Notes: generated by a model from the sequence alone, not told the origin. A stretch of DNA of 64,000 nucleotides from Flintibacter muris (GCF_943192995.1 NZ_CALPCP010000008.1:62001-126000); one strand, 5' to 3'. Shown: positions 35,686 to 42,911, counted from the first letter of the stretch. A program made the numbers and translations.

Positions 35686-35968
35686 AGAGAACCCGTCCCT
35701 CCTTTTGGACTGACGCCAGCAGATCGGAAGAAATATCCTGCCCCATGTCCACCACATCATATTTCAGCAGGGTAGACGTCTCCTCATCGATATCCACCGC
35801 AAACCGCGCGATTCTGCCACCCCAGACCGCCAGATCAATGTCGCTAGCCCGGTGATAATCCCCTCTTGCGCGGGAACCGAACAGAATCACCTTATCCAAC
35901 TGATGCCGTTCCGCGAACCGACAGATTTCTGCCTGCACCTGATCTTTGATTCCAGTATTGGACAGCAT
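35672..35968 (-). CDS. MNT-family nucleotidyltransferase antitoxin
   Basis: A 98-residue minimal nucleotidyltransferase with the active-site block 'VILFGSRARGDYHRASDIDL' (GSRARG plus the Asp pair). Partners of HepT toxins neutralise them by adding nucleotides to the toxin or by direct binding. ATG 35968 follows GAGGTGAAGGGT. It is the first element gene downstream of the dpaA promoter in the same orientation, so sporulation transcription could read through into it before excision. Confidence 0.87.
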   Translation of the reverse strand: MLSNTGIKDQVQAEICRFAERHQLDKVILFGSRARGDYHRASDIDLAVWGGRIARFAVDIDEETSTLLKYDVVDMGQDISSDLLASVQKEGRVLYEKV

Positions 35969-36037
35969 ACCCTTCACCTCGTTCCTTAAACGCTATCTTC
36001 AGTTTACTCAAATTCTCGCAGCTTGTCAATCAAACTT

Positions 36038-36463
36038 TTACCTGTGTCCCACCGCTAACGCCGTGGGGACGGCGTTGGCCACAGCCAGCTCCTCCCGGGC
36101 AAAGTAGTCGTAGATAACCAGCCCCCGTTCCTTGGCCATGGCGTAAACCGACTGATCTACCCGTCCGCCGCAGAGAAACTGGTGGGGAACCAGCTGATCC
36201 AGTATGGGGGCAAGGGGATGCTCCAAAAGGGACAAAGGCGCGTTGAGCAGTCCGTTTCCGGCGGAGATAGTGAGGGGGAGTACCACACAGTCCGCCTTGT
36301 CCACCCGGCGCAGGGTGGTTTCTACAGTGAGGTCGGGAACCGGTTCCTGGGGCTCCCCCAGAGCGTAGGTATGGACGGTGTGGCCATCCTCAGCCAGCAG
36401 CTGAGCCAGCTTGGCCTGCCGCAGGTCGCCGCCCACCACCCAGATGTTCAATTCGTGTTTCAT
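36038..36463 (-). CDS. dpaA: dipicolinate synthase subunit A, 5' part of split gene
   Basis: The first 133 codons of SpoVFA plus eight codons that read into the element and stop. ATG 36463 has TGGAGG upstream. The N-terminus 'MKHELNIWVVGGDLRQAKLA' is the family's dinucleotide-fold start, and 'VVLPLTISAGNG' follows. The last native residues are 'AREELAVANAVPT', where B. subtilis DpaA has the equivalent IPTxEG motif. Continuing at 15922 gives 'VPTAEGAIQLA', in frame. Without excision only a 141-residue, surely inactive, fragment is made. A longer ORF start (36883) runs through a terminator and a dispersed repeat and is not accepted. Confidence 0.94.
   Translation of the reverse strand: MKHELNIWVVGGDLRQAKLAQLLAEDGHTVHTYALGEPQEPVPDLTVETTLRRVDKADCVVLPLTISAGNGLLNAPLSLLEHPLAPILDQLVPHQFLCGGRVDQSVYAMAKERGLVIYDYFAREELAVANAVPTALAVGHR
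36042..36069 (+). other. attR: right attachment site with recombinase half-site
   Basis: Arm CTGTGTCCCACCGCTAACGC (36042-36061) followed by the core GTGGGGA (36063-36069). The arm is the inverted partner of the left-end arm. Together they would form a symmetric attP in the excised circle, centred on a CC dinucleotide of the core. Confidence 0.85.
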
Positions 36464-36512
36464 AGGACAATACCTCCAGAACCGCCCGGAGAGGGGCGGT
36501 GGGTTTCTACCC

Positions 36513-36541
36513 CATTGTATGGAAAAGAGGAGGAGATGGTG
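36513..36541 (-). promoter_or_regulatory. sigma-K-like sporulation promoter of dpaA
   Basis: On the minus strand, CACC (36541-36538), 16 bp, then CATACAATG (36521-36513). This fits the sigma-K consensus (ACm, 16-17 bp, CATAnnnTA) except for the last base. The -10 also fits sigma-E (CATACAAT). It starts transcription about 40 nt before dpaA. B. subtilis spoVF is sigma-K dependent. Confidence 0.65.
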
Positions 36542-36547
36542 CAATGG

Positions 36548-36578
36548 AAAAGGCCGGGGCTTTCGCCTCCGGCCTTTT
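36548..36578. terminator. bidirectional terminator between lysR and dpaA
   Basis: AAAAGGCCGGGGC / GCCTCCGGCCTTTT hairpin with A and T flanks, upstream of the dpaA promoter. Confidence 0.75.
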
Positions 36579-36638
36579 GGGAATAGTGTGGAATTTGTCA
36601 AGGGATTTTGTCTGTGAAGAAGGGTCCTATTGCGCATT

Positions 36639-36748
36639 TTATAGCAATCATCAGAATTGGTGTGATCTGTAGGGGCGGCTTTTGGCCGCCCGCCTGATAC
36701 AGGAAACGCCATCTTTTTTTGCGGGCGGCCGCAGGCCGCCCCTACATT
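36639..36748. repeat. dispersed repeat, copy 1
   Basis: TATAGCAATCATCAG, then GTAGGGGCGGC, 'GGCCGCCCGCCTG' and the inverse GCGGGCGGCC...GGCCGCCCCTAC. The first 60 bp match the copy at 49157-49250. It fills most of the gene-free gap between dpaA and lysR. Confidence 0.7.
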
Positions 36749-36771
36749 AAAATCTGTAAAAGGGACACTCC

Positions 36772-37704
36772 CTACTCGCCTGCCCGGTCGTACCGGCTGT
36801 AAAAATCCTTGACCAAATCGATGAAGGTCCGGGCGGCGGGGGACAGAAAGCCGTTTTTCTTGTAGACCACCGCCAACGGACAAGTCAATGGCGGCTCGCC
36901 CACTGTGAAGCAGGCCAGCCGGTCCAGATAGGGAGTGCGGGAGACGCCGCTCTCCTGCAAAAAGGCAAACCCCATTTTCTCTGCGGCCAGGTTGATGGCG
37001 GTGGTGGTGTTGGTGGTCACCAGAATATTATGGGGCTCCACGCTGTGGACAGAAAAGGTGTTGTACAGCAGCTTGGACAGCCGCCAGTCCGGGGGAAGCA
37101 TCACCACCCGCTCGTGCTCCAGAAGGCGCAGATCAGGGAAGGGCTTGGGATTGTCATAGGTGCTGTCCAGCTCCTGGAGGAGGGGGTGGTCCCGGTGTCC
37201 CACCAGGAAGATGTGCTCCTGCATCACCGGCTCGTAGGTCAGCTCGGCTAGATCGTTTGGGGGCTGCATCACGCAGAAGTCGATCACATTGGCCGCTGCC
37301 AGCTCACCCAGCTCAGGGACGGGAGCCTCGTGGAGCACCACCTGAACATCCGGGTACTGCTCCTCAAACAGGGGCAGGATATCGGGCAGAAGGGTGGACC
37401 CCCGCCAGGGGGACACCCCGATGTGGAGCAGAGGCCGCTTCTTGTTCTGCAAATCCCGCAGGTCGCTGACCAGCTGCCGGTCCAGAAAGCTCTGCCGCTC
37501 CAGATAGGCGTGAAACAGCTCCCCCGCCGGAGTCAGCCGCAGCGGGGAGTGAGAGCGGTCCAGAAGGACCACCCCCAGGCCGGCCTCCAGCTTGGCCAGA
37601 TACTGACTCAGATAGGGTTGGGACAGGTACAGCCGCTCCGCCGCCTTGGAGATACTCCGCTCCTTGACAATGGTAAGGAAGTAATCCGGATTTTTGACGA
37701 ACAT
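36772..37704 (-). CDS. LysR-family transcriptional regulator
   Basis: A 310-residue LysR regulator. The N-terminal winged helix-turn-helix reads 'YFLTIVKERSISKAAERLYL', then 'SQPYLSQYLAKLEAGLGVVL'. It is followed by the linker helix and a two-lobed effector domain ('LHIGVSPWRGSTLLPDILPL'). The effector is unknown. It starts 7 nt after the HIT gene and is probably co-transcribed with it. It is not next to a divergent target operon, so a target cannot be named. Confidence 0.9.
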   Translation of the reverse strand: MFVKNPDYFLTIVKERSISKAAERLYLSQPYLSQYLAKLEAGLGVVLLDRSHSPLRLTPAGELFHAYLERQSFLDRQLVSDLRDLQNKKRPLLHIGVSPWRGSTLLPDILPLFEEQYPDVQVVLHEAPVPELGELAAANVIDFCVMQPPNDLAELTYEPVMQEHIFLVGHRDHPLLQELDSTYDNPKPFPDLRLLEHERVVMLPPDWRLSKLLYNTFSVHSVEPHNILVTTNTTTAINLAAEKMGFAFLQESGVSRTPYLDRLACFTVGEPPLTCPLAVVYKKNGFLSPAARTFIDLVKDFYSRYDRAGE

Positions 37705-37711
37705 AGCCGCC

Positions 37712-38050
37712 TCAGCCCGGAGGCCAGGTCATGTCCCGGCCGGACAGCACGTGGAAATGGAGATGGGGGACGCTCTGCCCCGCCTGGTCCCCGATGTTGG
37801 ACACCACCCGGTAGCTGTCCAGCCCCAGCTTTTTGCATTGCTGGGCGATAACGATGAAGATGTGGGCCACTACAGCGGCGTTCTCCCCGTTGACCTCAGC
37901 CACAGAGCCGATGTGAGCCTTTGGGATTACCAGAAAGTGGGTGGGTGCCTGAGGGTCGATGTCGTAGAAGGCCAGGCACTGGTCATCCTCATAGACCTTG
38001 TTGGACGGGATCTCCCCGGCGATAATTTTGCAAAATAAACAGTCGGACAT
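37712..38050 (-). CDS. HIT-family nucleotide hydrolase
   Basis: A 112-residue histidine-triad protein of the Hint/HinT type that would hydrolyse nucleoside phosphoramidates. It has the zinc-site CLFCKI near the N-terminus and the catalytic 'HLHFHVL' triad near the C-terminus. AAAGGAGG precedes the ATG. The length is usual for the family. Confidence 0.94.
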   Translation of the reverse strand: MSDCLFCKIIAGEIPSNKVYEDDQCLAFYDIDPQAPTHFLVIPKAHIGSVAEVNGENAAVVAHIFIVIAQQCKKLGLDSYRVVSNIGDQAGQSVPHLHFHVLSGRDMTWPPG

Positions 38051-38299
38051 TGAGAAAACCTCCTTTGTTCTTTGGTAAGACCATTATACCTGAACTTTCT
38101 TAGATCGCAAGGATTTATTTTTCTTTGTTACGGCCTTTGTCAAATAAATAACTACGGTCATTTTTTGGACATATAAAAACGTCCGCACAGCGCAAGGCCA
38201 TACGGACGTGTCGGGGCGACAGGATATTACAATTTTCACAGTTGTGGTCAGGGATTCCCGTCAGAGGGGGCGGGCTTTTTTTGACAACAGACTGCGAGA

Positions 38300-38597
38300 A
38301 AAGGACATGGCATTACCTCCCGGATACTGTCATGTCCTTAAAATGGGCGGGTTTACCGTGACCCATGGCTTTGTGAAGTTTATCACGCTGTCTGGCGCCG
38401 GCTGTACCTTGGGCGCAATCATCTTCATGGCTTTCTTCGCCAAGTCCACCCGGCTGAAAAGCCTGGGACGGCTGGGTTTCCTGCCCGGCTGCTTCAATAT
38501 CAATGAGCCTGTCCTGTTTGGTACGCCTTTTGTACTCAACCCCTTGCTGACTGTTCCCTTTATCCTGATCCCGGTGGTCAACACCACGCTGGCCTAG
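38300..38597 (+). pseudogene. PTS cellobiose/lactose-type IIC fragment
   Basis: About 95 residues ('GAGCTLGAIIFMAFFAKSTR', 'LGFLPGCFNINEPVLFGTPF', 'NPLLTVPFILIPVVNTTLA') match the conserved middle of CelB-type PTS EIIC permeases, normally about 430 residues. The N-terminal and C-terminal transmembrane parts are missing, and a stop codon follows NTTLA. This is a decayed remnant. The remaining sequence to 38712 holds a T/A hairpin repeat and no gene. Confidence 0.8.
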
Positions 38598-38654
38598 GTC
38601 ACACCGCTGCCCCTGATGCTTCAACGCATCAAGTTGCATCGTTATCACATAAGC

Positions 38655-38692
38655 TCTTTTTAGTTCTTTTTCGCTCGAAAAAAAGAACGCCC
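38655..38692. terminator. hairpin terminator / dispersed short repeat
   Basis: GTTCTTTTTCGCTCGAAAAAAAGAAC is a stem with T-rich and A-rich sides, just after the pyrB stop (minus strand). A related hairpin is at 45771-45800. Confidence 0.5.
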
Positions 38693-38712
38693 GCCCGGCG
38701 AGGGTGCGTCCC

Positions 38713-39774
38713 TCATTCCAGAGTCCCATCGCAGAAGGCGCAGCAGTCCACGCTGCCGTTCTTTTTCACCAGAGGGGGGAGGTAGTGTTCAGTCTGGGTG
38801 ATGCACCGGGGGTTGCGGCAGACAGGCTTTGTGCCGATCTCCACCGCCTCGGTCCGGTCCAGGCGGGGCTGGTTGGCCAAATCGGCCAGCAGGGCCATGC
38901 GGGCGAACATGCCGTACCGGGCCTGCTGGAAGTAGGCGGCCCGGGGGTCGTCATCCACGTCTACGGTGATCTCATCCACCCGGGGCAGGGGGTGCATCAC
39001 CAGCATCTTCTCCTTGGCCCGCTCCAGCTTCCGGCGGGTGAGGATGTAGATGCCTTTGTTCCGCTCATACTCCAGAGGGTCTACAAACCGCTCCCGCTGA
39101 ATGCGGGTCATGTACAGCACATCCAACTGGGGGATGACCGCTTCCAGGCCGGTGACCTCAGTAAAGCGCATATCATTTTCCCTCATGAAGGCGCGCATAT
39201 AGTCGGGAACAGCCAGCTCACGGGGGGAGATCAGGAAAAACTGGATATTTTCAAACTTGGCCATGGCCTTGATAAGGGAGTGGACGGTGCGGCCGTTTTT
39301 CAAATCGCCGCACAGGCCCACAGACAGCCCGTCCACATGGCCCAGCAGGCGGGTGATGGTGGTCAGGTCGGCGGTGGTCTGGGTGGGGTGCATGTGGCCG
39401 CCGTCACCGGCGTTGACCACCGGGACGTGGGAGTACAGCGAGGCCGCCTTGGCCGCCCCCTCCCAGGGAGTGCGCATGACCACCACGTCGGCGTAGCCGG
39501 AGACCATCTTAATGGTGTCTTTCAGTGTCTCGCCCTTGGCCACCGAGGAGGAGTTGGGGTCAGCGAAGCCGAAGACCGTCCCTCCCAAACGGAGCATTGC
39601 GGTTTGAAAGGAGAAGTTGGTGCGGGTGGAGGGCTCATAAAACAGGGACGCCATCACTTTACCCCGGCAGATGTCAATAAACTTCTGGGGATCGTCCATA
39701 ATCCGACTGGCCCGCTGGTAAAGCTCGTCCCACTCCTGGCGGGACAGGTCCCCGAAATCAATCAAATGTCTCAT
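38713..39774 (-). CDS. pyrB: aspartate carbamoyltransferase with PyrI-like zinc domain
   Basis: The first committed enzyme of pyrimidine synthesis (carbamoyl phosphate + aspartate to carbamoyl aspartate). It is 353 residues. The carbamoyl-phosphate motif 'FYEPSTRTNFSFQTAM' is present, with 'GDGGHMHPTQTTADL', 'VGLCGDLKNGRTVHSL' and 'VMHPLPRVDEITVDVDDD'. After residue 310 there is a C-terminal tail with C-x4-C and CxxC ('VCRNPRCIT', 'CCAFCDGTLE') like the zinc domain of the regulatory chain PyrI. ATG 39774 follows AGAGGGG; an upstream in-frame start is less likely. It has its own promoter and no pyr neighbours. Confidence 0.93.
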   Translation of the reverse strand: MRHLIDFGDLSRQEWDELYQRASRIMDDPQKFIDICRGKVMASLFYEPSTRTNFSFQTAMLRLGGTVFGFADPNSSSVAKGETLKDTIKMVSGYADVVVMRTPWEGAAKAASLYSHVPVVNAGDGGHMHPTQTTADLTTITRLLGHVDGLSVGLCGDLKNGRTVHSLIKAMAKFENIQFFLISPRELAVPDYMRAFMRENDMRFTEVTGLEAVIPQLDVLYMTRIQRERFVDPLEYERNKGIYILTRRKLERAKEKMLVMHPLPRVDEITVDVDDDPRAAYFQQARYGMFARMALLADLANQPRLDRTEAVEIGTKPVCRNPRCITQTEHYLPPLVKKNGSVDCCAFCDGTLE

Positions 39775-39803
39775 TCCATTTTCCCCTCTCTTTTTTTCAC
39801 GAT

Positions 39804-39832
39804 ATCTTACCATAAAGCGCCAGTTTGCGCAA
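39804..39832 (-). promoter_or_regulatory. sigma-A-type promoter of pyrB
   Basis: On the minus strand, TTGCGC (39832-39827), a 17 bp spacer and TAAGAT (39809-39804) lie about 30 bp before the pyrB start. Confidence 0.5.
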
Positions 39833-39985
39833 GGAGTGAAGCCTACAATTTGCAGAGATCAATGTAGGGCGTGACAATCCCGGCGTACGGTTGGAATGGC
39901 TCCCATCTGGCGGCCAATCCCGCCGCGGAAGGCCGTATAAATCCGCTCTGTCTCCACACCCTAACGGGTGGAACGGAGGGAATCT

Positions 39986-40513
39986 ATGTTGGTCTGGCTT
40001 TGGAATTTTATGGTATACAGCTTTATTGGCTTTCTGCTGGAGGTGGCCTTTGCCAGGCTGGTGGGCGGGCGCGCCGACCGGAAGGGGCTGCTGGTGCTGC
40101 CTCTGTGCCCGGTGTACGGGGCGGGGGCCTGCCTGATCTTAGCCTTGCCGGCCTGGGCAGTCCGACAGCCCTGGGCGCTGTTTCTGCTGGGCAGTCTTGC
40201 CGCCACGGCGGCGGAGTATCTGGCGGCGCTGTATCACGAAAAGGCGCTGGGGGTGTCCTTCTGGAACTACGACGGCCTGCCCGGCAATATCCAGGGCAAG
40301 GTGTGCCTGCCCTTCTCCCTGGCCTGGGGGATGCTGTCTTTGGGGCTGGTGTACTGGCTCCACCCGCTGCTGTCCCCCTGGCTGGTCCGCATTCCGCCTC
40401 TGGTAGGCTGGCTGGCCCTGGCCACCCTGCTCACCGACGGCTGCTTGACCGCCGCCATGCTGCGGCGGTGCGGAGATGTATCCTGCCTCCGGTGGTACAG
40501 CCGGGCAAACTGA
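39986..40513 (+). CDS. putative ABC-transporter-permease-type membrane protein (PF06541-like)
   Basis: A 175-residue integral membrane protein with about five hydrophobic segments and the family signature 'FMVYSFIGFLLEV' and 'GLLVLPLCPVYGAGACLIL'. The C-terminal part carries 'SFWNYDGLPGNIQGKVCLPF'. Such proteins are annotated as putative ABC permeases, but their role is not established. ATG 39986 with GGAGGG upstream is preferred over the GTG at 39968. Confidence 0.8.
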   Translation: MLVWLWNFMVYSFIGFLLEVAFARLVGGRADRKGLLVLPLCPVYGAGACLILALPAWAVRQPWALFLLGSLAATAAEYLAALYHEKALGVSFWNYDGLPGNIQGKVCLPFSLAWGMLSLGLVYWLHPLLSPWLVRIPPLVGWLALATLLTDGCLTAAMLRRCGDVSCLRWYSRAN

Positions 40514-40518
40514 CAAAA

Positions 40519-40551
40519 GACAAGACCGCCGGCAAAACCGGCGGTCTTTTT
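40519..40551 (+). terminator. intrinsic terminator
   Basis: AAGACCGCCGG / CCGGCGGTCTTTTT after the membrane-protein gene. It also ends the convergent small gene. Confidence 0.9.
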
Positions 40552-40554
40552 GGA

Positions 40555-40725
40555 TTACTCCTCGTAATCGTCGTACTCGTCGATGTGGGCGGAGCGCTGC
40601 AGCTTACCCTTAACGGTGCAGCACATATCGGCGAGGCCGTCCCAATAGGCAATAATGGCACACACAGCGGCGGCAGCAGCCAGGGACAGCGCCACGATCT
40701 TCAGTACAAAGCGGGCAACCTTCAT
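40555..40725 (-). CDS. 56-residue membrane-anchored protein
   Basis: MKVARFVLKIVALSLAAAAA, then 'VCAIIAYWDGLADMCC', is an N-terminal membrane helix followed by an acidic tail ending EYDDYEE. GGAGGTACAATC precedes the ATG. It was missed by a length cut-off but has a clear ribosome binding site and protein-like composition. Function unknown. Confidence 0.75.
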   Translation of the reverse strand: MKVARFVLKIVALSLAAAAAVCAIIAYWDGLADMCCTVKGKLQRSAHIDEYDDYEE

Positions 40726-40802
40726 GATTGTACCTCCTATGAAAAACTGTTGTCCCCAGTTTACACGATTACCGCAAAAAATACAATCGTTTTTGGAAAA
40801 AT

Positions 40803-41516
40803 TTAATTTATTTTTCTGTACCGCACCCCTGCCTCCGGAACAACGCCCCGTTCCTCCATCAGCTGTTCTACGGTGACAAAGCAGTAGCCCTTGGCCAGCA
40901 GGGCGTCTACAATGCGCAGGGCGGCCTGGGCGGAGTTGGGAAACAGGTCGTGGAGCAGGATGATATCACCGTCGGAGGCCTGCTCTACCACGCAGGCCAC
41001 TATCCGGTCGATATTGTTGTCCTTCCAGTCCTCCGGGTCCACCGACCACAGGATGACAGGGCCGCCGCACCAGCTCTTCGCCCGCTCGTCCATGAGCCCG
41101 TAGGGCGGACGCAGCCAGTAATTCCCCTCTCCCGCCAACTCGGCAATCAGGGCCCGGGTCTTGCCCACCTGAAGGTCAAAGTCCCGCCGGGACAGGCCCT
41201 TCAGCTCCACATGGTCGTAGGTGTGGATGCCAATCTGATGGCCCTCCGCCGCCATGCGGCGGACCAGCTCCTCGTTGCCCGGGATGCGGTTTCCCACCAG
41301 GAAGAAGGTGGCGGGCACCTCCCTAAGCTCCAAGCCGTCCAGCAGGGGGCCGGTGGTGGAGGAGCGGGGGCCGTCGTCAAAGGTGAGGGCCACCAGGGGC
41401 GGGGTATTCACCTCTATCTCAACCGGCGCCCCCGCCGGTACCGGCGTCCCCTCCCCGGGAAGACCGGTTATCAGGGCCAGAAGGCATAAAAGAGCACATA
41501 TTTTTTTCCCGTTCAC
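40803..41516 (-). CDS. secreted polysaccharide deacetylase
   Basis: A 237-residue NodB-fold carbohydrate esterase, probably acting on peptidoglycan or another surface glycan. It has a signal peptide ('KKICALLCLLALITGLPGEG') and motifs MT1 'TFDDGP', MT2 'HTYDH' (HxxxH), MT3 'RPPYG', MT4 'WSVDPEDW' and MT5 'ILLHD'. All metal and catalytic residues are present. The start is GTG 41516 after AGGATGAGG. It stands alone in the minus orientation; the upstream XRE gene is separated by about 60 bp. Confidence 0.93.
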   Translation of the reverse strand: MNGKKICALLCLLALITGLPGEGTPVPAGAPVEIEVNTPPLVALTFDDGPRSSTTGPLLDGLELREVPATFFLVGNRIPGNEELVRRMAAEGHQIGIHTYDHVELKGLSRRDFDLQVGKTRALIAELAGEGNYWLRPPYGLMDERAKSWCGGPVILWSVDPEDWKDNNIDRIVACVVEQASDGDIILLHDLFPNSAQAALRIVDALLAKGYCFVTVEQLMEERGVVPEAGVRYRKIN

Positions 41517-41573
41517 CGCCTCATCCTCTTTCCTGACGCTTTTGCTGTCAGTATGTGCGGCGGAGCGGAAAAC

Positions 41574-41804
41574 TTACGTTGAAAATTTTCTCTGTTTTCG
41601 ATTGGGAATGTCATCCCGTCCTACCAGATAGTCCAGGCTGACGCTGTAAAAATCCGCGATTTTAATCAGCTGTTCAACGGGAATGTTAATCACACCGCGC
41701 TCGTAATCCGAATATGTGCTTTGGTCCACATTCAGATACTTTGCCAGTTCGATCTGCTTTTTATCCTTATCTTCACGCAAATCTCGGATCCGCGGAAAAG
41801 TCAT
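41574..41804 (-). CDS. XRE-family regulator
   Basis: A 76-residue Cro/C1-type DNA-binding protein ('MTFPRIRDLREDKDKKQIEL', then 'YSDYERGVINIPVEQLIKIA'). It has one helix-turn-helix and the typical 'LDYLVGRDD' end. The ATG follows GGGTGATC. It is divergent from a 28-residue gene. Confidence 0.85.
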   Translation of the reverse strand: MTFPRIRDLREDKDKKQIELAKYLNVDQSTYSDYERGVINIPVEQLIKIADFYSVSLDYLVGRDDIPNRKQRKFST

Positions 41805-41892
41805 ACCGATCACCCAAAAAGACTATAAAATATGGGTAACGCCGATATTGACAAATATGGTCAGCACCCATATAATTGTCGAGAGGGGTAGT

Positions 41893-41979
41893 ATGCCCGA
41901 CTGCAAAGAGATGTATTTAACCTTGTTCAGAGCCAGCGAGGAGGCGCTGGATATTCTGATTGCCGCCCGGCGGAAATGA
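41893..41979 (+). CDS. 28-residue small protein
   Basis: MPDCKEMYLTLFRASEEALD, then 'ILIAARRK'. It follows GAGAGGGG and is divergent from the XRE gene. Short helical proteins of this kind often accompany XRE genes in Oscillospiraceae. Function unknown. Confidence 0.6.
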   Translation: MPDCKEMYLTLFRASEEALDILIAARRK

Positions 41980-42028
41980 GAAAAAATGTACATTTCTGCT
42001 GACGGAGAAGAAACCGCACAGGCGGAGA

Positions 42029-42058
42029 AAAGGGCCGGGGAATGATTCCCCGGCCCTG
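42029..42058. terminator. hairpin terminator
   Basis: GGGCCGGGGAATGATTCCCCGGCCC, a perfect 12 bp stem. Confidence 0.7.
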
Positions 42059-42059
42059 A

Positions 42060-42203
42060 TACATTATATTGAAATTGACAGCAATCAATAAGATTTGCCG
42101 CCATATCCCGTTCCGTAAATTCCTCCGGGGGTTTTCCGTGAAAGGCAGAGCGCACGGTTTTGTTTTCGTCCATCTTGTAGCGGCGTGGAGCCCGTCCCGG
42201 CAT
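42060..42203 (-). CDS. possible small ORF, weakly supported
   Basis: ATG 42203 follows GGAAGGATACC, a good ribosome binding site. It encodes 'MPGRAPRRYKMDENKTVRSA', then 'FHGKPPEEFTERDMAANLID'. The frame runs on through the terminator hairpin to 41823, so the 3' end is uncertain and the gene may be decayed. The 42060-42297 gap holds nothing else I can support. Confidence 0.3.
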
Positions 42204-42297
42204 GGTATCCTTCCTTCCAGACTTCGGGCCAGCTTGGCCCGGAGCAATAAAAAACCGCCAGCGTCAGCCAGCGGTTCCATCGTTACTATATTTTGTT

Positions 42298-42636
42298 TTA
42301 TCCTTCGTTGTCATTCTGCGGCAAATCAGGAAACAGAATCCGAAGATAATCCCGTCTGCCGTAGAGAACACGGTCAATGTACACATCCTGCCCATTCACA
42401 CGGTAGAAAACCATGTAATTTCCACTGATGAGAAATCGGTAGTCGCTTTCTATATCTGTCACAGAGGACAGCGGAGCGCCGATTTCTGAAAAATTTTCCA
42501 GTTCATCAACAGTGTCCATGATTTTGTTTACGGTGTTTTCAGCGGCTTGCGGATTACATAATTCAAAGGTAATATACTCCCAGATTTCGTCCAAATCGTT
42601 CTGGGCTTCCGGGGAGTAGTGGGTGCTATTCATCAT
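42298..42636 (-). CDS. ParE/RelE-type toxin
   Basis: A 112-residue type II toxin of the ParE/RelE fold ('YSPEAQNDLDEIWEYITFEL', then 'YMVFYRVNGQDVYIDRVLYG'). ParE-type members block gyrase, RelE-type cut mRNA; which applies is unknown. It follows the antitoxin with an 11 nt overlap. Confidence 0.9.
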   Translation of the reverse strand: MMNSTHYSPEAQNDLDEIWEYITFELCNPQAAENTVNKIMDTVDELENFSEIGAPLSSVTDIESDYRFLISGNYMVFYRVNGQDVYIDRVLYGRRDYLRILFPDLPQNDNEG

Positions 42637-42892
42637 TTGCCTTTGCCCGAAAATGTGCTCTCACATCCGAGGACGAAAGCCATCCCTTTTCCTCTCCAGA
42701 TTTTTTCCCTTTTGCAAGCTCGCCCATGAGCTTCAGAGTAGCCCGTGTTTTTTCATAGTCCTGCATGTCAATGATTGCATAGCGCCCGCGTCCGTTTTTA
42801 GTGAGAAAGACCGGTGCGCCCACAGATACGTCACGGAGCACATCACTGTAATTCCTCAAATCAGAGATCGGTTTGATATTCGGCATAATCAT
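42626..42892 (-). CDS. Phd/YefM-type antitoxin
   Basis: An 88-residue Phd/YefM-type antitoxin ('MPNIKPISDLRNYSDVLRDV', then 'APVFLTKNGRGRYAIIDMQD'). AAAGGAG precedes the start; ATG 42886 is an alternative. It would neutralise the downstream toxin and repress its own promoter. Confidence 0.9.
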   Translation of the reverse strand: MIMPNIKPISDLRNYSDVLRDVSVGAPVFLTKNGRGRYAIIDMQDYEKTRATLKLMGELAKGKKSGEEKGWLSSSDVRAHFRAKANDE

Positions 42893-42911
42893 ATTCTCCT
42901 TTCCTGCCCTT

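Larger units (their letters stand above)
15923..36069. mobile_element. skin-like intervening element in dpaA (20.1 kb)
   Basis: The element lies between the two parts of dpaA. The same 7 bp core (GTGGGGA on the plus strand) is present at 15923-15929 and 36063-36069, a distance of 20,140 bp. Inverted 20 bp arms sit just inside both ends. It encodes one large serine recombinase (31903-33501), phage-type recombination genes (YqaJ, DUF932), a sigma-like factor, a helicase-like ATPase, three dynamin-like GTPases and an MNT/HEPN pair. No relaxase, T4SS or phage structural gene is seen, so it appears not to be self-transmissible by known means. Precise excision restores dpaA in frame. Coordinates include both core copies. 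Confidence 0.9.

Noticed and set aside
15930-36062. Integrative and conjugative element as the identity of the insert
   Set aside because: No relaxase, coupling protein or T4SS gene lies between the attachment sites. The TrbL fragment is outside, at 43 kb.
15930-36062. Insert as an ordinary prophage
   Set aside because: YqaJ and DUF932 are phage-type, but there are no structural, packaging or lysis genes. The tail genes are in a separate block beyond 53 kb.
36464-36883. Upstream extension of the dpaA 5' part to 36883
   Set aside because: The extension runs through a terminator hairpin, the sigma-K-like promoter and a dispersed repeat. ATG 36463 has a ribosome binding site and starts the known fold.
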